This document shows, piece after piece, positions 11,930-23,748 of a stretch of 60,000 nucleotides of DNA. Made by a program: the position numbers and the translations under genes. The notes below the pieces were generated by a model. The model saw nothing but the letters and a program-made list of their open reading frames with translations. It ran no database searches and was not told where the DNA came from. Every line of letters begins with the position of its first letter. Position 1 is the stretch's first letter. Source of the DNA: Tubulanus polymorphus (lineage: Eukaryota; Nemertea; Palaeonemertea; Tubulaniformes; Tubulanidae); assembly GCF_964204645.1 (NCBI RefSeq), contig NC_134028.1, forward strand, positions 22,048,153-22,108,152, given 5' to 3'.

Positions 11930-12654
11930 AATCATCCGCATTTCAAATATTGCCATATAACGTCTTTGGAATTTGACCTAGTGCGATAGTCGAATTTAAC
12001 TGATGATGAAATTAGCGGTTTACTGTTCCCTTTATCGATCTGGCTGATGAGCGAGATAATGATAATTATATTGTAATAATAGTAAATTTGTATAGCGCAC
12101 GAATTCATTGAAATAATGTTCCCCAGCGCTTTTATGATAGTGATACTAAATTAAAGTTCATATGCTTTCACAAAAAGATGATGTTTTAGACGGATTTCAA
12201 AAGTATTAAGTTAAGTGGTGCTGCGATTGCCCAAATTTAGCGAGTTCCAGAGAGTAACCAATTTTATCAAGTCCACACTAAAAGTGACTTCATCATCTTA
12301 AAGTTTTATAGATCCGGGTGCAAGTTTTATGTTTCGACCCACACGCTCGATATTTTTCTCGCCGAGCATTAAATCGTTATTGTTGTTATTGGTATGATGT
12401 CCATATGTGAATTTTATCGGACTCATTCCATCGTCGAAGTCTCACGAAAACTATTGCAGGAATGTTATTAACTTAGTTTTATGTCGTTTGGTCTACATGT
12501 ATACGATACAACATGATATCGTACCTGAACGCGAGCGCTAATTCGTGAGTGTTACGAAACTCGCGTGGATTTTTGCTTTTATATAAATCAGGGAGCATCA
12601 TCTCAAAATTGCGATAGTTAATACGATAAAGACCCACTACATACAAATCAGAAG

Positions 12655-12745
12655 AATCTTAAAATCGAGAATTTATTTAATAAAAAAATCGAAAATGTAA
12701 AATACACGACTTTTCGATCTAACCCCAGAGATCATCGTCAGGTTT
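12655..12745 (-). repeat. half palindrome with CTGACGA / stem / GAAA core
   Basis: On the minus strand CTGACGA (12741-12735) is followed by GATCT...AGATC able to pair as a 5-bp stem, then GAAA and AGTCGTGTATTTT. The outer part matches one arm of the complete palindrome at 58924-59060. Confidence 0.5.
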
Positions 12746-14525
12746 ATATAGACATAATAGATATAGACTGAAAACAAGGGTATATATACGGAGGAGAACA
12801 TGTTAATTGAGTAACTTATTGAGTGAGTAAGTATTAAGTGTTTGGCAAGGCATGAAGTGATATATTTAGAAAGAAGGGAATTGTGCGGAGAAAAGCCATT
12901 ATTTAAATTGGTACTTATATCCGAGTGACAAGTAATTAGTAACGTGTATTTAATAGTTTAGATTTTTTGATTAGATGAATTCTCGATTTTAAAGTTCTTT
13001 TAATTTGTACATATGTTGGTTTTTATTTTATCATCTGTTCACTACGTGGTTATTGTACTTTCGATAGTTGCTTCAGTTAGCATAACTCGCGGAATGGGTG
13101 CGGGGTTGAAGGCCTCCCGCTGATAGATCACGCTGCTGAACTATCGCTATACGATCATCCCTATTCGATAAGAAAATTGATTAAAAAAAAGATGTTTCTT
13201 TGAGAAAACATACAATCTTTACGAGAAATTTGTAGAGGCGTCTTTTTGTTTATAAAATCCCTTAAAGTTTAATCGGTTTAACAATATATTTGTTTTCATA
13301 ACTTTGAACTATTTCATTTTCAATTAAAAGTAGTGATCAAAAAGCACTCCTGAGAACTTATCTTCGTCTGTGGTCTCTGATATTAGAAAATCAATAGTTC
13401 CAACTTTGGCACGTGTTTAATCAAAGGGTGGGGTTGGGGTTAACAAAGAATTTAAATTTTTTTAAAGTTATTTTAGTAAGAAAACGATTGCAATTTTGAG
13501 ACGCTCCCTTAGAATATGCTGAATCAATGAGATCATTCACCGTCGAGATCGTAACGTATATTCTCGTAAATCTCAGCCCATTAAATAGTTCTACTTCGAC
13601 CGCGAATTTAACACGGGTTATTCTCGATACGGTTATGAATTAACGGTTAATAAACAGAACATCCGTCGACTTGGAATCAATTTCTTTACGAAATAAAATC
13701 TCATCGCATGAAAATCGCGCGCGAGAATGCGTCGACCGAGAATAACGTGAGGGCTAAATGAAAATTGACGTGTTTTTTTTTTCTCTCTCGACGATTCGAT
13801 ACGAAGAGCGATCTTCTATTCAACGACGCAGCTACACTCGCGCAATCTCGAACTGGATACAGCGGTACCGCGAGCGGTGTGTAATGTGCACAGATCGACA
13901 GTCACCATTTCCAGGGATTAATGGGTTCTAACAAATAAATGTTCGCCCGTGAGAAATCTATTTCAACTTAGTTTTAATAAGTCATACGATCGTTGGTTGG
14001 CTTGTAACTTAGGCACTACACCGTAAATTGCCCTTACGGTACTATCGATGATATTGATACTTTTAAAGTTGGTCTTAAAACGTACGATTTTTTGTAATCG
14101 TATATCAAATATGTAATATTTATGTTTTTTTCCTTTCAATTTCTTTATCCTGTATATTTCTACTTACGATACGATGAATAAATAAAATGAACAAATAAAT
14201 GAAAAATGTATTTACTCAATATTTTTCAAACAGATGTTTTAAATCCTTTTGTACTTAGTGTTTTGAATTACTTCAAGTATTATCATTGTAAACCGCTTCG
14301 AAACGCATGTGTTAGGCGGTATAGAAATACAAATTATTATCATTATTACTATAATCATCATTATAAAGATTACAGTCGCACCGTTATCCCACGGTATAAG
14401 CAAGCTACGACGAGTCGCCTGAATAAAATGTTTCCCCCTTAAACTCGCGATTCTTGTGTTTTGATCTTAAAAGTAGGGAATAAAAACTCGTATTCATAAT
14501 TTCTGTTGAAATTCTGTATTTGTGA

Positions 14526-14575
14526 AGATGACTATTAATGTATATAGTCGAAACGTCGAATAAACTACTAGCTCA
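14526..14575 (+). repeat. GAAGATGACTAT...ATAGTCGAAACGTCG motif (single arm)
   Basis: GTGAAGA, then GACTAT and ATAGTC (perfect 6-bp inverted pair), then GAAACGTCGAATAAA. The flanking sequence (CTACTAGCTC, TTCGGACTA) is a remnant of the arm seen complete at 45132-45280. Confidence 0.6.
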
Positions 14576-15054
14576 AAAAAAAAATTCGGACTAGATATTA
14601 TTTTCTCGTTACGTCATTGTAGGATTCTCTTCATATAATTGATTAATTTTGATTTGATTTGAATTTTATGGCCCTTTAAAACCCACCACACCTGCCGCGA
14701 GTGGAACAGGGTGTTTGCGTTAACAAGCGGAGCGAGTCGCAAGCCACAGTGCGCCAATCAATCAATCAATCCTAAAAACCCATCAGTACTCACTCGTACA
14801 CCGCGGCAAATATTCGTGTTTGAATGTGCACAATTTTCACCTGACAACTGCGGCAAAGAACAAGATTATCAACGCGGGGAGTGGGCTGTCCGTCAATAGA
14901 TATGTGATAGGCTCGACGGTAGCGGGATAGGATTGTACGCGTCGTCAAACCGGATACTACACGCCGCATCTGCAGCTTCTAATACCGGAAAGTGAAAAGC
15001 CGATATCAGCTCGTAAAAATGATCGCCACAAAGACTATGAGCAACCTTATTTTC

Positions 15055-15381
15055 CAATCCTCCCTCGAAAGGGATTCGAACCTAACGGCATCGCTACACT
15101 CAGCCACGGTACGAACCCCTGCCACAATAGACCGGATGCGCAGGCGCAGGTTTACCGCACGATAACTTGCGGTACCAATCAGATTGCTCGTTGCATAATC
15201 AGTGAGGCATATTTCACGGAAGAACCATAAATGGGAAACCCGGGCTTAAATAAAACGGGATATCTAGCTAAAATGACATCTTCTTAGCTGCGAGTGTAGC
15301 TGCGCACTCGGTGTAGTGTGGCAGGGTTGCGTACCATCGCAATCTGGATGTCATAGGTTCGAATCCCTGCCGGGGAGGATG
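15055..15381. mobile_element. foldback element with tRNA-like ends, copy A
   Basis: Inverted ends of about 90 bp. The left end reads CCTCCC...GGGATTCGAACCTAACGG and ACTCAGCCACGGTACGAA. The right end reads GTGTGGCAGGGTTGCGTACC, then AGGTTCGAATCCCTGCC and GGGGAGGATG. Each end contains a Pol III B-box-like GGTTCGAATCC and a GGCAGGG/CCCTGCC pair resembling a tRNA arm. The centre contains ACCAATCAGATTGCTCGTTG and AAAACGGGATATCTAGCTAA. Two further copies are at 18889-19232 and 55932-56238. No protein is encoded. Confidence 0.8.
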
Positions 15382-16941
15382 TATTCCCGCGTTGAAAATC
15401 AAAATGTCCTGAATATCCTGAATTATCTTTGATGTATTGCTATGTGCATGAGTTATGAATATGCATTACAGCGAAATTGACAAAATCTCTGCGGCAATTT
15501 TGGTGATGAAAACCATCCGAAACGATGGAAGCCCGTGCGTGCCATACCGGATTATGAAATAATCTAAATGCGCTCTAACCAAAAGAAAACTTTCAACACA
15601 AAGTAAAGATGTATATTCATAAATTGAATATTTTCTGAAGCCAAAAACAAGAGAAAGTATCAATGTATTTTTTGGTTTTGCATTCTATCACTGCACGGGC
15701 CAGTTGCACAGTCGTGACTCAAGTCGAAAAGTGGTCTTAAATATTAAGACTGGTCTTGAGTTGTTAGAATGGACACAGAACTAAGTCTCTCTTAGACTGG
15801 TCTTAAGTCCAAGCCATGACTATGCAGCCGTAAACGTGTTTCTCAACTAATGTGTACAAGGGACACCTGCGAACATAGTTAACGCGGCTTTTAAGAATAG
15901 AAAGTGACCAATATTCTAACGACCTCGAGGCCTGATGTGATTTTCTCACGCAGAGCATACTCGCAAAGAGTTGAAGAAGGTTGGTGCAGTCAGCTCACGC
16001 GTCATCGTTAACACGTTAGAATAACACCGACGTTACACCGAGATATCGAACTATTATCGCTGATAAACCTCAGGTTTCAGATAAACCCACACCGCACGAC
16101 ACGGCCCACGGAGATTGCGACAGGGAGCGGTTTCTTGCAAGTCGACTGACGAGTACTTCATATTATGACATATTCGCGTCTTATATAGCCTACAGGAAAA
16201 CTCGGACGATTTACGTGACAATAAATATAAACGATTTATCCATACAACCTTTTCATTTTTCTCGAAGGCGTCGTCATCGATCAGAGGCGTAGACGTTATT
16301 GCTCGACTTTGACATTTCCCCTGGGCCCAATAGGAACGACGGATCTTCAAATATTAACACACATCGGAAACTTTGATTGAATCAGCCTCGTCGGAAATAT
16401 TATTAAATTTCGCTTTTCATGTATTTATGAAATATATACGTCAAAATGTCGTAAACAAGATTGTCAGATTTAGAACATTTTCACTTAATATCTGCAAAGA
16501 CGAAATTTTGCACTATACGCTAAATATACTGCAGATATCACATGTTTACCATAAAGCTATTGTTTTTATATGAGTATAGAAATAATAACAAGGATAACAC
16601 TTGTGTGCTCTGCGGAGTAAAAAAGATATGATATGAAATTATTACACAAAAAAATACCGAAAGAATCTATTTACTGATGATACAAGAGTATCGGTCTGGT
16701 GGCAAACAAACACAGTTTATGTTTTGCCTTTTACAAACAGAAAAGCTACTGAAAAATCGATGCATCTGTTCTCTAACGATGAAAATAATGATTATCATTT
16801 TACGTATTATTAAATCCACACAAACACACGATGTCATAGTTCACGAATACGAGTTTGATTTTGAAATAAGATAACGAGGACCCAGCGCAAGCCAGTAGGA
16901 TGTAAAGAAATATAGAAAGTCCAACACTAACATAACGGAAT

Positions 16942-17100
16942 ATGAAGTCCGAAAAATTTCCTTAAAGCTATAAATGTATTCATTCGACGTTTCGAGTATA
17001 ACCTGATAGTCATCTTTAGGAATCGAATCAGAAATAGGTTATAGTCGAAACGTCGAACGAATAGTTTATTATAGCTTATAGAAAAACTTTTCGATCTTAT
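16942..17100. mobile_element. palindromic element, GTCGAAACGTCG family
   Basis: The left arm begins ATGAAGTCCGAAAAATTTCC and runs through ATTCGACGTTTCGAGTATAACC. The right arm runs GGTTATAGTCGAAACGTCG to CTTTTCGATCTTAT. Arms are imperfect inverted repeats of about 65 bp around a short centre containing GATAGTCATCTTTAGG. It is the same element as at 45132-45280 and 50147-50300. Confidence 0.75.
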
Positions 17101-17291
17101 CTTTCGTTATATCGGTGTAGGATTTTCGATATATCGTTACAACACGGAATAGTGTTTCGCCCATGATTATGTACAAAAAATACTGGGCATGGTGCAAGGG
17201 GCAACGCTGTAGTTTAGAAAAAAAACTTTTCTTGAAACTTTCGTCGAGAGAATTGAAAAAGTTAAGGGCGAGACTAGAAATTCGAACTTAC

Positions 17292-17368
17292 TGTCCAGCC
17301 ATGTAAAGCAAAACTCCCGCTCCGTCTTCTAACATTTTCTGCCGGTGATAATAAGCGTCCGTTGTTGA
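17292..17368 (-). CDS. candidate internal exon, unidentified protein
   Basis: On the minus strand, between an acceptor-like ...CATGGTAG and a consensus donor GTAAGT, a 77-nt frame reads STTDAYYHRQKMLED, then GAGVLLYMAG, starting in phase 0 and leaving two bases (CA). The composition looks like real protein and the immediately upstream in-frame TAG belongs to the acceptor. I do not recognise the family. It could belong to the minus-strand gene that starts at 31289. The weakness is a poor pyrimidine tract. Confidence 0.3.
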
Positions 17369-18888
17369 CTACCATGTCTCAAAAAAACCTTTAAAATCCG
17401 GTCGCCGATGCTGCCAAACATATATTCTATCTAGCGAGCAGTTTTAAAATCCGACTCGATAATGGATAGAGCGAGGAGAGAGAGAGAGAGAGCAAGTTTC
17501 CGCTATTGATGACTGGTAAAGTAGCATGGCACCGCGTGTGTGTGATGCGCATTGACACAATACTGAGCAATGAAGGGGAGCAATAGCTCTGCGCCCTTTC
17601 ATCTAGTGTTAACCGGTTTAGCATTCGCTGTAAAATCGTCAATTTTCGCAAGTGCTTTTCCTGGTATTTAATTATTGTCTCAAATCTCCGCAGCTAGCAA
17701 TCCCATCCTGATATATTCTGACGAGTATAACGTTTTGATTCCAGGACTAGTTTGGAAACGATTCGCTGTATGAAGCGATAATGATATCTTATAGTGGTTT
17801 TGTTTAATTCGATATTTACGAAATTTCACTTTCTTAATCCATCAAAAATTCGGACGTCCCTACAATTGCGACTTCGATCGAATAGCTTTCGATTCAAATA
17901 CTGTTGCACCCACCCCGTACTGGACAAGCCTAAAGTGATTTCAGATCCTTGGTCGGTAAGGACGTGCTTAGCCTAAGTCGGGTCCCCTATCTGCTCAGAG
18001 GACCAGCGCCGTCCTGTGGAACGGGACACTAGGTTTAGTTTTGTATAACTGCCTCGGCCAGGTCGATGGTAAAACAAAACGTTTTCTCTAGGTTTACACA
18101 GTCTCGACTGAAATCCATGAAATGATCTTAAATCTAAATACGTGTTTTCCCTAACTATATATTCAATTAGGGCTTAGACTTGTGTTAGACGTCTAAGCCA
18201 TGAATGGCGGCGCAAGTCACTGTTGAAGATGGTAGTTTGTAACTATAGCCTACATGAGTTGGAACAGTCGATGTTTCCCTTCGCCAACAGAACACACGGG
18301 TCTTATTCGACGAAATGAGTTTCGAAACTGGGATGGTAATTAACGATCATAGAGCTCTCGCTGTATTTACCCAATAACCGTGTATAGACTCTGATTGCAC
18401 AGTTCAAGAACGGCGTGGGTTCTCTCCCTCTCCCTCTCTCCGGAGTCGGGTTTCTGAAACTTACGCAGAGAAATCAAATTACTCATTATATTACCAGCTG
18501 ATAAGACCTACTCATTTGGTCGACTGCCAGCGTCGACTTCGACATTCGTGATAAGAGATAAGACGGGTTTAATGTTTTAAGATAAATTTTAATCGCAATC
18601 AAATGAGATTTTAGCTCGAACGCTGCTTTATTTCTGGATGGAATTTGCTCATAAAAGGAAAAACGGATACAAAAATCACGAAGATCGATGATCTGGATTG
18701 TCAATAAAGCATATGAATTCTGAATTATTTTCGTAGAGAAAAATGCTGTTTTATCGAGGTGAATTATTTGCGTGATAACGCGTTTTATTGATGGTGAATT
18801 CGAACTGCCATTTTTTATACTGGTCAGGTCTAGTCATAACCGATCGAGTGGAAAATTGTTCTAAAAAACGACAGACACTCGCCCGTGG

Positions 18889-19232
18889 CATCCTCCTCCG
18901 GCAGGGATTCGAATCTGATGGTCTCGCTACACTCAGTCACGGTACGAAACTATGCCGCACTAGACCGAGTGCGCAGGTACATGCGCAAGTTTGCCGGGGA
19001 AAACTTGCGGTACCAATCAGATTGCTCGTTGTATAATCGCTGAGGCAAATCTCGCGGAAGGATTATAGATGGAAAAACTCGGGCTAGAATAAAACGGGAT
19101 ATCTGATTGGCTAATAATGGCATCATCTAAGCTGCGCGTGTATCTGCGCACTCGATCTAGTGTGGCAGGGTTTCGTAACCGTGGTAATCTCAATGCCGCA
19201 TCAGGTTCGAATCCCTACCGCGGGTGAAGATG
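18889..19232. mobile_element. foldback element with tRNA-like ends, copy B
   Basis: The left end is CATCCTCCTCCGGCAGGGA, then TTCGAATCTGATGG; the right end is TCAGGTTCGAATCCCTACC then GAAGATG. The left-hand TACACTCAGTCACGGTACG corresponds, inverted, to the right-hand tRNA-like stretch after TCTAGTGTGGCAGGGTTTCG. The internal block ATCAGATTGCTCGTTGTATA is shared with copies A and C. Confidence 0.8.
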
Positions 19233-20561
19233 ATCTTTGGCAGTAAAACCGAAGCCGGACAAGTGAGTGACCCGGTATAATACACGACGCGTACAGTCGG
19301 GAAGTAGTAAGTAAATTGCCGAGGAGGAAACGGATGATTATAAATAAAAACGAATGTCCACAACGGATAAAAGCTGTCCCATTATACATATACGCGTTAC
19401 AAGCGCTGACTATTACCGGTAAACCGTGTAATTGCGTTCGACGCAAAGAAACCCCGACATTTGTTTGATGGGTTTAAAGAACGTAGCTTTCGACGATATT
19501 TATTGACACGCAACTGACGGTGAATGAAAAGCGCGTAATGACGTTCGGTATATGAACGATCAGGCTACTATAAGATATAACCCCGTATATTGACACACAC
19601 ACACACGCGCTATATAAAACTGTGGTAACTCTTTCAAAAGATTCGACTTTTGAAGAAAGAAAAATTGTCGTCGTGATTGGTTCGCACTTAACGGGAACAC
19701 TTAGAACGCGATGAATCGAAAGTTCAATGCTATTTAACGCGATATCGATTCGAAAGTCATTGCCCGCGCTGTCGATAGTCCTACCTACATGAATTGAAAT
19801 GAGAAGTTATTAAGGCCGATTTGTTCCTGCGATATATTCTTGCGCTTTGCCACGTTCGAATTTTTTTCCCGGTTTAGAAGATAGGCCAGAGAGTAAAGAA
19901 CAGAAAATCGCTTACGCCGCAATAGGGTTCGAAACCAGTCCTTGTTCGAAGAGAGACGAGTGAAAGACCACTGCACTCAATTGCCACTGCTTTCCATGAA
20001 TCATTCGGATAACTCAGTTGTAGCTCACAATATCCGTGATAAAACGATAATAGTAAAAACCCACAATAAATGAAGAAATGTCTAAAAAGTTTATTGAAAT
20101 ATTAGAAATATTTCGTGTGGTTACTACCACCCTCAATCAGTCTAAAATGACTCACTAAATAGATAAACAGTATATGTAAACTATATTAATATTCAGATAG
20201 TAGATAAGTAAGTTGTAATCGTAGACAAGCTTGTGCTCAGCCATGCATGACTTATTTTTGCATTTCAACATTTTATCCTCGAGCAAACAGCCACGACTAA
20301 CCGACCCCAAAAAAAAAAATTATTTCAATTGAACGATTACGATGAACACATTTTTGAGTATATCGCAAATGCCAAGTCACGTTAGTTATTTGTGACGACG
20401 TATGCCAAAACGAACTGGGAGCCTGATCGGGATATTCGTAGTAAAAAAATATATAAAACTATAAATAGGACATTGCGAAAGTTCATAGAGGTATCATTTT
20501 GATTTTGAAATCTCGAAGATACGAATCGTTCTCAAAGCGTAGATTTCATAGGTCCGTGTAT

Positions 20562-20612
20562 GTCCGCGATCATACGAGCATTTTAGGCCCGGGCCAAATT
20601 TGGCCTGGAAGA
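20562..20612. mobile_element. fragment of the CGCGATCACACGA / GGGCCAAATTTGGCC MITE family
   Basis: CCGCGATCATACGAGCA followed by GGCCCGGGCCAAATTTGGCC. This is one end of the element found complete at 25907-26275. Confidence 0.6.
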
Positions 20613-21220
20613 ACCTATCACGCGGTTCATCGCGTCAATGGCACACAGGGTTGCAGTGTGCGTACGTACGTATATCTATCTCGCTCGGCAATCATCGTGT
20701 GCGCCTTGAAAAAATAACGGATTTCGAAATGCGAATTAATACAGCGCTGTTAAAGACATATACAAACCATCTCAACGCGCGATATATTGAAAGCAATTAT
20801 CGGTAACGTTATCTGAAGGGTTATTTTAACAAGAATTCATTGGTCTGATTCTAAGTTTATAGTACGAGAACTAACGGATAACGACGGGAAATGGTTATTC
20901 GGAAAATGTCGTTGCCAGTGCCCTTCTGGAGATATACTCGAGCTGTCGCGTTTTATTTGACGCAATAATACGAACAAACAGCGACCGGGCACTTAAGTTG
21001 ATTAGGAAATCTGCTTTCGGCATCGAGAAATTCGTTTCCGCGCTGACCACATTTCGAAAAGACAACTCGAGAGCTGCGTTTACGTCGAGGAATCGTTTCG
21101 AATCCTTAGTTATTGAATTGGCTATATGAAACGAGAAACTAAAGACCGGTCTGAAAGGCTAAGCCTCTCGATAGTGCAGTTGGAAAAACCACTGCGCGCC
21201 ACGCTGGGCATAATCAGCAG

Positions 21221-21440
21221 GTTCCCCCTGACCTACTGAGCACGACCCAGGAGTATTAGCAGTTTCCCCTTAACCCACCGAGCTCTACTCAGGAGCAGTA
21301 TCAGCGAGTTCCCTTCAACCCTCCGAGCTCCACTTAGGAGCAGTATTACCAGGTTCCCCTCAACCCACCGAGCACGACTCAGGAGCAGTATTACCGGGTT
21401 CCCCTCAACCCACCGAGCACGACTCAGGAGCAGTATGGCC
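21221..21440. repeat. 45-bp tandem repeat, about 4.7 units
   Basis: The unit is GTTCCCCTCAACCCACCGAG plus CACGACTCAGGAGCAGTATTA. The shared GAGCAGTAT block recurs near 21251, 21296, 21341, 21386 and 21431, exactly 45 bp apart. The last copies are almost identical, the first more diverged. One plus frame would encode a 15-residue VPLNPPSTTQEQYYR repeat, but the older units carry in-frame TAG codons, so it is not treated as coding. Confidence 0.9.
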
Positions 21441-21600
21441 CTGTCAGTCGTGTGCTTTAACGGTACACCTATACATTAATGTAACTTGACTCGTATTGGA
21501 AAAACTCTTCATCCAACCAAAAAGCATTAAAAAAGTGCGACGAAGATTTCAAAACATTAAAAACCACACTTTACTATTTATGTCGAATGTGTCGGCTCAC

Positions 21601-21677
21601 CGTTTGGGATAATAACGGTATAACTATCGATGGTTTCGTTTCGTAAGAGACTCGTCGTACGAGTTTTAGGTTTTTGC
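21601..21677 (-). CDS. candidate internal exon, unidentified protein
   Basis: On the minus strand, after a pyrimidine-rich acceptor (ACGTTTTCTATTTAAAGAG) and before a consensus donor (G|GTGAGC), the frame reads QKPKTRTTSLLRN, then ETIDSYTVIIPN. It starts with one base and ends with one base of split codons. The entry phase fits the exon at 31141-31289 (LNL + AG|G = Arg). The upstream frame is also open, so the 5' boundary is uncertain. Basic and Ser/Thr-rich; no domain recognised. Confidence 0.3.
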
Positions 21678-22473
21678 CTCTTTAAATAGAAAACGTATAA
21701 ACGAAGCGACGAGATCTCGCGTTCGGCGGATGTCGATGCGCACGCGCGCTCAGTCGACAGATACCGGGCGATCAATCATTGCCAAACATATGAACGTCAA
21801 AAGATACGGCGACGACAGGGCGGCGGGGGGTAGGAGGGAGGATATCTGTACTGATCTGTATTGTGTAATGACGCGTGTAAACGGGATGAGTCAATCGTTC
21901 ACCCGTCGCGCTTCAATCAAAGTCGCGTCATCGGGTAATCGATCTATATCGACTCATCAGGCAGATTCACCCGCTCCCAGTTATATCGGCGCCACTTTTC
22001 GGCTAATTCATCGATTTAGAAGCGCGCGCGTTTGCAGTTTACGAAAAACCGATCGAGAGAACGACATTGCTCGAACATCGTTGATAAAACCGAGTAGTTC
22101 AGAATACGATTTACAAACGACTTCCTTAATCGGATTTTTCGAGTTTATGGGCGAGTCTTACAGTTGTTGTGATTTACGCAAATGAGAGAGTGTTGAATTG
22201 ATTCCTTCTTTCAGCATGCGCAGAGATTCACGACAACGAAACCGTAAAATGTTCAAGACCAGTTTCCCGAGGCTGGTGGAGGAGCAAAGAGACCACAATT
22301 AGATAGACGAATCACTTATGAAATGCAGTCATTTAAAATGTACTTGTTGTCACGACGGAGCCGATTGTGTCTGATTATCATGTGCCCGCCGCATGGTGAT
22401 AAAATATTTACAGTCCTCCTACTTCCCCCATCTTTTTCATCACGACCAATCCCTGCTTACGGCGGAAAAATAC

Positions 22474-22708
22474 TAGCCGTGATCACACGAGCGTTTTTGG
22501 CCGGGAACAGCACTGTTCATATGGGCCCCGGGCCAGATTTGGTTTCGTTTTCAGTCGGGCCAAGCCCGAGTCAGATTTCAGCACGGGACAATTATTAATG
22601 ATTGCGTTTGAAATACTGGTTCCGGAAATGACTCACTTCGCTTTTTTAAAAATTGTTTTGTATCGAGTGAGCGGTTTACACGTGAGCGCGCTCTCTGATT
22701 AGGCACGA
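22474..22708. mobile_element. truncated CGCGATCACACGA-family MITE
   Basis: The left end TAGCCGTGATCACACGA is intact. GGCCCCGGGCCAGATTTGG follows, then the family interior (ATGATTGCGTTTGA, TCACTTCGCTTTTT, CGCGCTCTCTGATTAGGCACG). The right inverted end is missing. Confidence 0.65.
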
Positions 22709-23280
22709 GATCAGCGGAAAGGCAGGTCATCAGAAGATCATCACCGATACTTAAGTTTTAAAGTTTTTGTCAGAGTTAGCTAAAAGTCGCACGGAGTTAG
22801 CCATGTCCGAGCCAGGCGAGGTATACTATATAGATACCGTGTTCATAATCGTATATATTTGTTATTTAAAGCTGATATAAAGAAATAGTCGATATTGAAA
22901 CCCGTTTATGTCAAGCGCAGAAAGCGGAACTAAAAACGTCCGTGAAAACCGCTGTAAAGTTTTGTACACGTTTGCGCGTGCAGCAACGGCGATCGATAAC
23001 GCGACCGCGTGAATAAAGGGACCAGTATATGAATAAACGGCACAGCTATAAACATGAATATTGTACGACTTATAATGTATTTTATAGTCATGCGTACAAA
23101 ACTATGAAATCCATTCGTCAATTGAAACTTGAATGAAATCTACATTTTTTGGTCGAAGAATGATTATCGACCTAGTTGGCTCGTCGATGAGAAGTATGTG
23201 TCACTATCCAAATTGAGATTTTACGTCAATTGGCGAGGAACACATATTCGAATCTGTGTATTTGTGTTTCGATTTTGACA

Positions 23281-23356
23281 ATGAGAATGAGTAGGGGCAG
23301 TTGGAGTACGAGGCGCCTTGTCGCGCTTTTTATCGCTATCTGTTTCGCCGGTCGAG
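23281..23356 (+). CDS. CD164-like sialomucin, exon 1 (signal peptide)
   Basis: ATG at 23281 opens MRMSRGSWSTRR, then LVALFIAICFAGR, a basic n-region followed by a hydrophobic core, i.e. an ER signal peptide. The exon ends CGAG|GTGAGA, a consensus donor, leaving one base. It joins the two leading bases of the exon at 23749 to form GTA (Val), so the mature protein starts near VIADETPG. The intron is 392 bp. The frame is open a little upstream of 23281 but without an ATG. Confidence 0.85.
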
Positions 23357-23748
23357 GTGAGAGTTCTTTCTTTTATTATCAAAGATTGTCATTCGCTGTC
23401 GAAAAAAGATATCGACGACGATGCGTATTTATGCATCGGTAAAGCGAAAGTCCGAGCAGCCCCATCATTACAATCGAATTATCGTTTGGAAACGAGTCCC
23501 GGTGGTGTGAACCTATACGGCACCAGGCGCAATGACGTCGACGTCTTTGTGGTGCGAAGCCATCCTTAGATGGCGATATGATTGAAACCACAATCTAATA
23601 TCAACTTATCAATAAGCTCTCTTAAATGTTCTCTAATGTCCGAAATGACAGAATATAAGAACGCCGTTGTTGAAATTGATTCGCTCGATTTTCCAAAATT
23701 GAATAGAAATGTCTTACTGTCGTCTTTTTAAAATATACTCTCTTTCAG

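Larger units (their letters stand above)
11930..17291. other. GPCR 3' flank and repeat-rich intergenic DNA
   Basis: AT-rich sequence with no convincing exon. It contains palindrome-family copies at 12655-12745, 14526-14575 and 16942-17100, and one tRNA-ended foldback element (15055-15381). GC-richer patches at 13600-13900 and 15900-16350 show short open frames that look accidental. Confidence 0.55.

Noticed and set aside
21221-21440. Proline-rich 15-residue repeat protein
   Set aside because: In-frame TAG codons in the first and third units.
21730-22185. 151-aa plus-strand open frame starting with ATG
   Set aside because: No domain, signal peptide or recognisable composition, no clear splice sites, and it sits in a GC-richer patch where long frames arise by chance.
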